6,797 bases of DNA from Candidatus Aminicenantota bacterium (GTDB taxonomy: Bacteria; Acidobacteriota; Aminicenantia; Aminicenantales; Aminicenantaceae). The notes beneath the pieces were generated by a model. That model made no database searches, had not been told where the DNA came from, and saw only the letters and a program-made list of their open reading frames with translations. The position numbers and the translations under genes are program-made. Of the stretch, positions 1 through 4,547 are shown one piece after another. Each line of letters opens with the position of its first letter. Within the stretch, counting starts at the first letter, position 1. The stretch lies in contig JAFGNQ010000271.1 of NCBI GenBank assembly GCA_016926925.1, positions 1-6,797 on the forward strand. The letters are read 5' to 3'.

Positions 1-815
1 CCTTCCAGAACGGTAATGATAAGCCATCGGCCGTCATCCGAGAGAACAGGCAAAATGATATTTCCCAGGACATATCCTTCGCCAAAAATCTCTATATCGG
101 CACCGGTCTCAGTTCCAAAGGAGTGATAGAGAATGCGAGGTCCGGACATAGTCATCCTGTTGTAAAAAAAACCCGTCTTATCCGGAACCATCGCCACACC
201 GAAATAAAGGCCGCGAGGAAGAACATCTGGCAATTCTTCCATGGTGTCCACATCCAGGAATCTGATCTCCAGTTCGTCCTCGCCGCCCTTCCGGATGCCG
301 TAGGCTAAAAGAGTTCCATCATGAGATATGTCCTGAATGTTGACGCTGGTGGTCTTATCCTCACTCATGGGATGGGGGTCGACAAGCACTTTGTCCTCGC
401 CATCAAGGCCTTGCCTCATATAGATGACCGAGAGCTCCTGATCGGCACCCTTTTTGGTCAGAAAGTATCGCCCTCCTCTCTCTATGGGAACACTTATGGT
501 GTCGATTTTGATGAGTTTGGCCGCCAGTGCTTTCAGCTCGTCGCGCGTAGACAAGGATCCCAGGATTGAGTCCGTGTAGGCATTCTGCTGAGATATCCAT
601 TCGCGGGTTTCGGGGCTTTTTTGATCTTCCAGCCAGCGGTAGGGGTCGATGATATTGACTCCGTGAACCGTGTCCACAACCTCCACGACTTGAGTTTCTG
701 GCGGAGGAGGAACGCGAATTCCCTTTTTGCAGCTCTGGACTGTGACAAAAAGGATAACGATGAGAAAAAATACAATACCTGCTCTGGCAACACAACGTAT
801 ATTTTTTCGATCCAT
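1..815 (-). CDS. Prolyl oligopeptidase family (S9A) lipoprotein, N-terminal part, cut by window edge
   Basis: This is a serine peptidase of the prolyl oligopeptidase type, which cleaves short peptides after proline. Only the first 271 codons are present; the reading frame is open to the left edge, so the catalytic Ser, Asp and His lie outside. Residues 12-28 are hydrophobic and end in VQSC, a plausible lipobox that would make Cys29 the lipidated residue, so the enzyme is probably exported and membrane-anchored. The S9A hallmark DPYRWLED is at 57-64, followed by a WISQQNAYT stretch at 73-81. The beta-propeller part shows VLVDP (143-147), SHDGTLLAYGIRKGGEDELE (164-183) and GFFYNR (215-220), all in the usual S9A order. 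The ATG at 815 is chosen because AGGAGG (826-821) lies 5 nt upstream; an out-of-frame ATG at 820 touches the SD and gives a protein of no recognisable family. Family assignment is firm; exact substrate is inferred from the family. Confidence 0.9.
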   Translation of the reverse strand, partial: MDRKNIRCVARAGIVFFLIVILFVTVQSCKKGIRVPPPPETQVVEVVDTVHGVNIIDPYRWLEDQKSPETREWISQQNAYTDSILGSLSTRDELKALAAKLIKIDTISVPIERGGRYFLTKKGADQELSVIYMRQGLDGEDKVLVDPHPMSEDKTTSVNIQDISHDGTLLAYGIRKGGEDELEIRFLDVDTMEELPDVLPRGLYFGVAMVPDKTGFFYNRMTMSGPRILYHSFGTETGADIEIFGEGYVLGNIILPVLSDDGRWLIITVLE

Positions 816-820
816 TTCAT

Positions 821-826
821 CCTCCT
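821..826 (-). promoter_or_regulatory. Shine-Dalgarno site AGGAGG for the S9A peptidase
   Basis: A perfect AGGAGG on the minus strand is followed by ATGAA and then the ATG at 815. It decides between two closely spaced ATGs: the one at 820 abuts the SD with no spacer, while the one at 815 has a workable 5-nt spacer and opens the S9A frame. Confidence 0.8.
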
Positions 827-891
827 TTTATTATTCTCTATATTGTTCCCTTTATATCAATTCCTCATGATAATGGGAAGGATAATGTGCG

Positions 892-1083
892 ATGGGTGTC
901 GGCTGCCATCAGGAGTTCCTGCTGGACATGATGAGGCGGAGGCGGCTGTTCGGCATCGAATTTAAGCTCGAGATGACGGAATGGATCGAGGAGGGATCCA
1001 ACCTTTTTTATGAAAAAGACCTGAGTGGAATGTCAGCGGTCATCTTCCAGCTCGGCTTTTACCAGAATAACATGACGGGTTAG
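892..1083 (+). CDS. Unrecognised short ORF (63 aa), possibly the tail of a degraded gene
   Basis: The 63-residue product is not one I recognise. It is rich in Met, Arg and Glu, with an amphipathic stretch (FLLDMMRRRRLFGIEFKLEM, 9-28), then EWIEEGSNLFYEKD (30-43) and a hydrophobic end (AVIFQLGFYQ). The codons have a GC-rich third position (CTG, ATC, CTC, GAG), which looks more like real coding than a random frame. An in-frame TAA lies at 883-885, so the frame cannot extend far upstream. A GGAAGG (876-881) sits about 10 nt before the ATG and is a usable SD. Its TAG (1081-1083) overlaps the TAA of the convergent DUF1801 gene (1082-1080). It could be a genuine small protein or the C-terminal remnant of a longer gene lost by deletion; the sequence alone does not decide. 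Confidence 0.35.
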   Translation: MGVGCHQEFLLDMMRRRRLFGIEFKLEMTEWIEEGSNLFYEKDLSGMSAVIFQLGFYQNNMTG

Positions 1084-1472
1084 TCTCGTTTCTTCTTCCT
1101 TTTTGCTGCAGTTCTTTCCAGGTTTTCTTTTACCCGGAATTTCACAATTTTACTTATCAGGGCGAAGGGAATCGGTTGATCCGATGGGAACTTGACCGAA
1201 CCCTTGGCTCCCTCATAAACAGAAAGCTCCTTCTTGAACTTTTCGATTCCTGATGGGGTTGGATAAAACCCGATATGTTTTTTGAAAGCGGCGAAATGAA
1301 CCAAGTTGCCATGCAGTGTAAAGGTAGGAATTTGATAGCTTATGGTCTCTTCCGCCTGTGGGGCGGCTTTTCTGATCGATGTTCTTATCTTTTCCAGGAT
1401 CTCTTGAATATCTGGCGGAAAGCCTGCGATATATTCATCCATGCTTCTGGGTGCCGTTTTTTTCGTTCTCAA
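1080..1472 (-). CDS. DUF1801 (YdhG-like) domain protein
   Basis: A cytoplasmic protein of 130 residues, the usual length for the single-domain DUF1801 family (PF08818). Family features in order are MDEYIAGFPPDIQEILEKIR (11-30), ETISYQIPTFTLHGNLVHFA (42-61), KKHIGFYPTPSGIEKF (64-79) and a C-terminal PIPFALISKIVKFRVKEN segment (100-117), then a basic tail. Some members, such as Bacillus subtilis YdhG (Fra), have been described as frataxin-like iron chaperones; whether this copy binds iron is not visible here. The chosen start is TTG at 1472, because AGAGGA (1485-1480) stands 7 nt upstream; ATG at 1442 (residue 11) has no good SD and is the alternative. It is the last gene of a tight minus-strand operon: its SD overlaps the TAG of the 47-residue ORF before it, so translational coupling is likely. 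Confidence 0.88.
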   Translation of the reverse strand: MRTKKTAPRSMDEYIAGFPPDIQEILEKIRTSIRKAAPQAEETISYQIPTFTLHGNLVHFAAFKKHIGFYPTPSGIEKFKKELSVYEGAKGSVKFPSDQPIPFALISKIVKFRVKENLERTAAKRKKKRD

Positions 1473-1479
1473 AGGAGCG

Positions 1480-1486
1480 TCCTCTA
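1480..1486 (-). promoter_or_regulatory. Shine-Dalgarno site overlapping upstream stop codon, before TTG start
   Basis: Minus-strand TAGAGGA combines the TAG stop (1486-1484) of the 47-residue ORF with the AGAGGA SD of the DUF1801 gene. The 7-nt spacer to the TTG at 1472 supports that unusual start and suggests that ribosomes ending one ORF reinitiate at the next. Confidence 0.6.
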
Positions 1487-1627
1487 CTTGCTCCCTCCGC
1501 CGACAGCAATTTCGCTTACCGAAAAAGTGGGAGCGCCCAGACTTTGGAACCAGGTCAGGTCGCTATTGATCTTGTCTACAGACTTGAGGAGACCGAACAG
1601 GTTCCCGCCAATCGTAATGCCACGCAC
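1484..1627 (-). CDS. Unrecognised 47-residue ORF inside the Ig-like/DUF1801 operon
   Basis: I do not recognise this product. From a GTG at 1627 it encodes 47 residues: an Ile/Gly-rich start (RGITIGGNLFGLL), a central SVDKINSDLTWFQSLGAP and an end in SVSEIAVGGGSK. It has no clear signal peptide, membrane helix or Cys. The case for it being real is positional: GAGGAG (1640-1635) lies directly behind the Ig-like gene's TGA (1643-1641) and 7 nt before the GTG, and its TAG overlaps the SD of the DUF1801 gene. The gaps are 13 and 11 nt, so it fills the operon with no waste. The same frame stays open upstream to an ATG at 1708, but that part overlaps the Ig-like gene and has no family support. It could be a small protein or a remnant of a larger domain. 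Confidence 0.5.
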   Translation of the reverse strand: MRGITIGGNLFGLLKSVDKINSDLTWFQSLGAPTFSVSEIAVGGGSK

Positions 1628-1640
1628 GTAAAATCTCCTC

Positions 1641-2060
1641 TCAGCTTTTGGTTCTGAAGACGAGAAGGTAAGGAATTGCCGGATTGCCCTGTAAATCTCG
1701 GAAGGCATTGTTCTGCTGGCTGTTGATCCAGATCACATAAGTCTTGTCCGGCTTGAGCTTAACGGGAAGTATACAGGTCCGGTTATCTGGGAGATACTTG
1801 ATTCCTGCGGCGTCAATCTCGGGGAATGTGTCCTTCGTGTACATAATCCATGACCACATCTCATCGGTCATCATGTCCTTGCTGAAAGTCACCTTCACTT
1901 CGGAATTCTTCGGGTCCACATGTGTGTCGCCGCACGTTGGAACTGTTTTGATGACAGAAGGCGGCAGCGATTCAACGCTGACCCCCTGCGCTTGAGCCAT
2001 GACTAAGAGCGCTGCACAAACAAGTGCGGCTGTCAGGCCGGCTGTGATGATTCTGGGCAT
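1641..2060 (-). CDS. Secreted protein with a bacterial Ig-like domain
   Basis: A 139-residue exported protein with one Ig-like beta-sandwich domain of the SbsA/Big_5 kind. Residues 1-25 form a signal peptide (MPRIITAGLTAALVCAALLV, then MAQAQ) with likely cleavage after an Ala near 23-25. The domain starts at PPSVIKTVPTCGDTHVDP (33-50), continues with VKVTFSKDMMTDEMWSW (55-71), the typical 'to-be-a-real-effect' strand of these domains, and ends with TYVIWINSQQNNAFRD (107-122) and PAIPYLLVFRTKS. Cys43 and Cys96 are the only cysteines of the mature part and could form a disulfide. No catalytic residues are evident; a structural, adhesive or binding role is inferred. An upstream in-frame ATG at 2090 exists, but the ATG at 2060 has AAGGAGG with a 5-nt spacer and begins a proper signal peptide. 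It is the first gene of a three-gene minus-strand operon. Confidence 0.85.
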   Translation of the reverse strand: MPRIITAGLTAALVCAALLVMAQAQGVSVESLPPSVIKTVPTCGDTHVDPKNSEVKVTFSKDMMTDEMWSWIMYTKDTFPEIDAAGIKYLPDNRTCILPVKLKPDKTYVIWINSQQNNAFRDLQGNPAIPYLLVFRTKS

Positions 2061-2065
2061 CTCAT

Positions 2066-2072
2066 CCTCCTT
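2066..2072 (-). promoter_or_regulatory. Shine-Dalgarno site AAGGAGG for the Ig-like protein
   Basis: AAGGAGG is followed by ATGAG and then the ATG at 2060. It fixes the start at 2060 rather than at the in-frame ATG at 2090, which would add ten charged residues before the signal peptide. Confidence 0.75.
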
Positions 2073-2110
2073 CCGCTTTGATACAATCATCCGATTATTC
2101 GATTATGAGT

Positions 2111-2116
2111 ATTATA
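2111..2116 (-). promoter_or_regulatory. Possible -10 box (TATAAT) for the Ig-like operon
   Basis: A perfect TATAAT on the minus strand lies about 50 nt upstream of the start at 2060, leaving a 5' UTR of roughly 40-45 nt. I found no matching -35 hexamer at 16-19 nt spacing, and the TG ahead of the box is one base off the extended -10 pattern. The box is visible; promoter function is inferred. Confidence 0.35.
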
Positions 2117-2208
2117 CAGCAAGTTGGATTTCGGGAGATAGCACGGCTGAGTGGGCCGTTTTCTTCAGTCGTATCAATAAAGGCCTTCCAAACATCCGGC
2201 TCGGACTG

Positions 2209-2214
2209 TATACT
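2209..2214 (+). promoter_or_regulatory. Possible -10 box (TATACT) for the MDR dehydrogenase
   Basis: TATACT lies 69 nt before the ATG at 2284. Only a poor -35 (TTCCAA, 2186-2191, three of six matches) sits at 17-nt spacing, so this is a weak call made mainly because the divergent region must hold a rightward promoter. Confidence 0.25.
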
Positions 2215-2242
2215 CAAAGAGCAGCGATAATTTTCTTAATGC

Positions 2243-2261
2243 TCTGAAATAATCTGAAATA
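2243..2261 (+). repeat. Two tandem 9-bp repeats TCTGAAATA at 10-bp period
   Basis: TCTGAAATA occurs at 2243-2251 and 2253-2261, one helical turn apart, between the putative -10 box and the SD of the dehydrogenase gene (GGAGG at 2272-2276, 7 nt before the ATG). The position inside the predicted 5' UTR would suit a repressor or RNA-binding site, but two short AT-rich copies can also arise by chance. Confidence 0.4.
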
Positions 2262-2283
2262 GCGCAATCTCGGAGGAATCCTT

Positions 2284-3267
2284 ATGAAAGCGATTGTCTA
2301 TGAGAAATACGGAGCGCCGGAAGTTCTTCAGCTCAAAAAGGTCGAAAAACCGGCGCCCAAGGACAATGAAGTCCTGATAAGAGTCTGTGCGGCAGCAGTG
2401 ACCACAGCGGACTGCGCTGCACGAAAAGGGGCTCCGTTTGCGGCAAGACTTGCCTTCGGTCTCACAAAACCAAAGAAACGTGTATTAGGCACTGAATTTT
2501 CCGGAGAAATCGAAGCCGTCGGCAAAACTGTCAAGCTATGGAAGAACGGCGACCAAGTCTTTGCGGCTAGCGGTGTCAATTTTGGTGCTTATGCCGAGTA
2601 CATCTGTCTGCCTGAAGATGGAGCGTTGGCCCGCATACCGGCCAATATAAACTATGCGGAGGCTGCCGCAGTCTGTGAGGGATCATTAACCGCCTTGCCG
2701 TTTCTGAGGGACAAGGCTCATATTCTGAGCGGACAGACAGTCCTCATCAACGGAGCTTCCGGAAGCGTAGGCACGGCTGCAGTGCAGCTTGCCAAACACT
2801 TCGGGACAGAGGTGACCGGGGTTTGCGGCCCCACGAATATCCAATTGGTGAAATCTCTGGGAGCCGATCGAGTGATCGACTACACCCAAGAGGATTTCAC
2901 CAAAAATAGTGAGACCTACGATATTATTTTTGACGCGGTAGGTAAGAGTACATTTCGGCAATGCAAGGGAGCCTTGAAGAAAAAAGGCATTTATCTGTGC
3001 ACCGTCCCTACGCCGGTCATACTTCTCCAGATGCTATGGACCTCGAAGATCGGGAAAAAAAGGGCGGTGATCACCTTCACGGGTTTGAGGCCAGCGAGCG
3101 AAAAGGCCAAAGATCTCAATCTCATCAGGGAGCTTGTCGAGGAAGGGAAGATAAAGCCGGTCATTGACAGACGCTATCCCCTGGAACAAATCGCCGAGGC
3201 CCACAGCTATATCGAATCAGGACATAAAAAGGGCAACGTCGTTATAACTTTGGTAAACAGCGACTAG
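2284..3267 (+). CDS. NAD(P)-dependent MDR dehydrogenase, quinone oxidoreductase-like
   Basis: A cytoplasmic medium-chain dehydrogenase/reductase of 327 residues, the normal length of the family. The GroES-like N-terminal domain begins MKAIVYEKYGAPEVLQL and carries LGTEFSGEIEAVG (68-80), followed by the NGDQVFA loop (88-94). The nucleotide-binding Rossmann domain shows VLINGASGSVGTAAVQLAK (153-171) with the glycine motif GASGSVG at 157-163, then LGADRVIDY (192-200) and YDIIFDAVG (212-220). The position where zinc-dependent alcohol dehydrogenases have the catalytic Cys reads AAAVTTADCAARKG (36-49), the pattern of zinc-free quinone oxidoreductases and zeta-crystallin relatives, so it probably reduces quinones or enones with NADPH. 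The C-terminus (PVIDRRYPLEQIAEAHSYIE) is intact. SD GGAGG at 2272-2276 with a 7-nt spacer supports the ATG. It appears to be a single-gene unit, divergent from the Ig-like operon. The precise substrate cannot be read from sequence. Confidence 0.92.
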   Translation: MKAIVYEKYGAPEVLQLKKVEKPAPKDNEVLIRVCAAAVTTADCAARKGAPFAARLAFGLTKPKKRVLGTEFSGEIEAVGKTVKLWKNGDQVFAASGVNFGAYAEYICLPEDGALARIPANINYAEAAAVCEGSLTALPFLRDKAHILSGQTVLINGASGSVGTAAVQLAKHFGTEVTGVCGPTNIQLVKSLGADRVIDYTQEDFTKNSETYDIIFDAVGKSTFRQCKGALKKKGIYLCTVPTPVILLQMLWTSKIGKKRAVITFTGLRPASEKAKDLNLIRELVEEGKIKPVIDRRYPLEQIAEAHSYIESGHKKGNVVITLVNSD

Positions 3268-3376
3268 ATCCGACAAAGGGCATAAGGGATCTCCACGAGT
3301 CGGATCTCCGTGGCTATCATTAAGCCGCGGCTCTGGCATTTTCCAGCCTAATCCAAGCGGCGGCTGCGGAGATCCC
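3266..3376. repeat. Competing inverted repeats downstream of the dehydrogenase gene
   Basis: Several exact complementary segments overlap here. AGATCCGAC (3266-3274, beginning within the dehydrogenase stop codon) pairs with GTCGGATCT (3299-3307). GGATCTCCG (3302-3310) pairs with CGGAGATCC (3367-3375). A direct copy GGGATCTCC (3286-3294) can also pair with GGAGATCCC (3368-3376). An inner AGCCGC (3323-3328) pairs with GCGGCT (3360-3365), and CTGG/CCAG forms a small hairpin between. The first two 9-bp stems share 3302-3307 and cannot form together. No U-tract follows, so it is not a standard intrinsic terminator. It may be a 3' end structure that protects the transcript, a palindromic intergenic element or a relic. 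Confidence 0.5.
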
Positions 3377-3433
3377 AAGCCGACGTGCAATCGGAGTGAA
3401 TTCAACGGACATTCTGCCTCCTTCGAACGACAT
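3320..3433 (-). pseudogene. Possible relic: tail resembling an ImmA/IrrE-type C-terminus
   Basis: The minus strand from ATG at 3433 to TAA at 3322-3320 encodes 37 residues, ending in PIARRLGISAAAAWIRLENA followed by RAAA. This resembles the last helices of ImmA/IrrE-family metallopeptidases, where an (L)ARRFGVS..AM.IRL.NLG pattern is common. Everything needed for activity, such as an HExxH motif, is absent, and an in-frame TGA lies farther upstream near 3492, so a full protein cannot be made. Alternatively, it is a tiny ORF with a start at 3412, preceded by AGGAGG with a 4-nt gap, or simply chance. It lies 119 nt downstream of the methyltransferase gene on the same strand and overlaps the hairpin region. 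Resemblance is from memory of the family pattern and is weak. Confidence 0.3.
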
Positions 3434-3551
3434 AGCAGGCCTTACTATTTGTATCCAACATGATGTGAGATACCGGCGATATATTCATCTCTACTTTTTG
3501 GGTTCTGTTTGGTTAGTTTTCATCGTATCTCTGCAGGGGAATAGTCGTCTT
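3434..3551. other. Spacer between relic and methyltransferase gene
   Basis: This stretch, within the larger gene-poor interval 3268-3551, has stops in the frames I read on the minus strand and no recognisable domain on either strand. I see no GC hairpin with a T-run that would end the methyltransferase transcript. A degraded continuation of the neighbouring relic is possible. Confidence 0.4.
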
Positions 3552-4130
3552 TCATCGGTTAGACTTCTTGGCGACGCTGATCCATCGAGGCGTCCTATCT
3601 ATATATGCCTGATAGGTGCTACCGTATTTTTCAAGACAGTATCTTTCTTCGATAAGGGCCTCTTGATAAAGGCATAAAGCCAGAATGAGGCTTAAAAAAA
3701 TAAACAGCCATGATGCAGCCGCGATACCGGAACCGAGACAGATGAAAAAAGTGGTTAGATACATGGGATGTCGTGAAAAGCTATAGGAGCCTCTTGTAAT
3801 CGATTGATCCGGGGTTGCGGTGATGAAGTTAAAAGTGGCTGCAGCCATGAGTATCGAACCAAGAATAAAAACAGAAAGACCGCAATAAAACCATAGAGTA
3901 CCGACTTGAAGTGGCAGAAAAACAGAATAGACCAAGGCCAGTAACCAGATGAAATTACCCGTTATGCCATAATGTCTCTCGAGCTTATTTCTTCTTGCCT
4001 CTCTAGGGACGTGGCTTCTTCCCCGAACGCGCTTGCCCGCAAGCATCGTGGCCAGCATCTGAAATAGAAATACACTCTTGAATATCCAGGCGTTCCAAAT
4101 ACCTATCTCGAAAGCCGGTGTAAAAGACAC
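3552..4130 (-). CDS. Isoprenylcysteine carboxyl methyltransferase (ICMT/PEMT)-like membrane protein
   Basis: A 192-residue integral membrane protein of the ICMT/PEMT-like methyltransferase superfamily, which transfers a methyl group from S-adenosylmethionine. Hydrophobic segments lie at about 12-31, 58-76, 79-100 and 122-153, the last long enough for a helical hairpin. The SAM-binding C-terminal half is well conserved: ITRGSYSFSRHPMYL (111-125) with the RHPMY motif at 120-124, and EERYCLEKYGSTYQAY (160-175) with the Glu pair and the GxxYxxY pattern, then RTPRW. Bacteria generally lack prenylated CaaX proteins, so the substrate may be a lipid or small molecule; this is unknown. The start is GTG at 4130, supported by AGAGAGG (4144-4138) with a 7-nt spacer. 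No partner gene is adjacent on the same strand apart from the possible relic at 3320-3433. Confidence 0.88.
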   Translation of the reverse strand: MSFTPAFEIGIWNAWIFKSVFLFQMLATMLAGKRVRGRSHVPREARRNKLERHYGITGNFIWLLALVYSVFLPLQVGTLWFYCGLSVFILGSILMAAATFNFITATPDQSITRGSYSFSRHPMYLTTFFICLGSGIAAASWLFIFLSLILALCLYQEALIEERYCLEKYGSTYQAYIDRTPRWISVAKKSNR

Positions 4131-4137
4131 CTTGTTA

Positions 4138-4144
4138 CCTCTCT
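4138..4144 (-). promoter_or_regulatory. Shine-Dalgarno site AGAGAGG before the GTG start of the methyltransferase
   Basis: AGAGAGG on the minus strand stands 7 nt from the GTG at 4130 and justifies this non-ATG start. The same heptamer is used by the serine hydrolase gene on the other side of the intergenic region. Confidence 0.65.
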
Positions 4145-4176
4145 CATATTTTTCATTTCTATTTCCCCACGACTAA

Positions 4177-4210
4177 TAATATACAGGATGCCGTATATTG
4201 CTGTATATTA
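4177..4210. repeat. Inverted and direct GTATATT repeats
   Basis: TAATATAC (4177-4184) is the exact inverse complement of GTATATTA (4203-4210), and a further direct copy GTATATT lies between them (4193-4199). Located 47-80 nt upstream of the methyltransferase start, this could be a regulator's operator, or part of its promoter (TATATT at 4183-4178 on the minus strand), but low complexity makes chance repeats likely. Confidence 0.35.
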
Positions 4211-4532
4211 ATAATTAATTAGAGAGCCGGGTGCAGAAGGCAACAGAGTAAATGCACTATTTCAGATATCATAATACCAATTGCTTTTTTGTCAAAAGTT
4301 CTATCGACGACAAACTGCTGGCCATCGATGCCGGCTGGCTGTGTATATGTTGATCAAATCATGCCGGATGATAAAAACAGCATAAAAAGTTGGGAACTGA
4401 TAAAACAAAAGGGGGCAAAAGATGTGTATCCAAGTCATGCAAAAATATTCCAAATATGAGTTTTCGGTCGACAATCGGCCCGATCCGACTCAAACCACAT
4501 GGGCCCCCCGCAGATTAAGCACGGTATTCGAT

Positions 4533-4539
4533 AGAGAGG
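4533..4539 (+). promoter_or_regulatory. Shine-Dalgarno site AGAGAGG for the serine hydrolase
   Basis: AGAGAGG with an 8-nt spacer precedes the ATG at 4548, which begins the signal peptide. The longer alternative start at 4422 has only a GGGGG tract 6 nt upstream and would bury the signal peptide 42 residues inside the protein. Confidence 0.7.
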
Positions 4540-4547
4540 TGAAGAAC

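Larger units (their letters stand above)
4145..4547. other. AT-rich divergent intergenic region
   Basis: About 400 nt separate the divergent methyltransferase and serine hydrolase genes. No supported gene is seen. The left part is very AT-rich and holds the GTATATT repeats. On the plus strand TTGATC (4350-4355), 16 nt before TAAAAA (4372-4377), is a weak promoter candidate for the hydrolase. From 4422 to 4547 the hydrolase frame is open with an ATG at 4422, but these 42 codons encode a charged sequence with no family resemblance ahead of a proper signal peptide, so I treat them as 5' UTR. Confidence 0.45.

Noticed and set aside
403..795. A 130-codon minus-strand frame in the left gene
   Set aside because: Third frame of the S9A peptidase region, with low-complexity Arg/Ser/His content typical of a shadow.
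533..820. A 95-codon frame starting at the ATG at 820
   Set aside because: It overlaps the S9A peptidase out of frame; its ATG abuts the SD with no spacer and the product has no family features, while the frame from 815 gives DPYRWLED.
832..860. TTGATA (860-855) with AATAAT as a promoter for the S9A gene
   Set aside because: Spacing is 19 nt, and the -10 box is so close to the SD that the transcript would begin within or after it.
1484..1708. Longer 74-codon version of the small ORF from ATG at 1708
   Set aside because: The extra 27 codons overlap the conserved end of the Ig-like gene in another frame; the GTG at 1627 has a better SD and avoids the overlap.
3323..3365. Inner palindrome considered as an integron attC site
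   Set aside because: The attC core sites (GTTRRRY and RYYYAAC) are missing, and no integrase or cassette layout is present.
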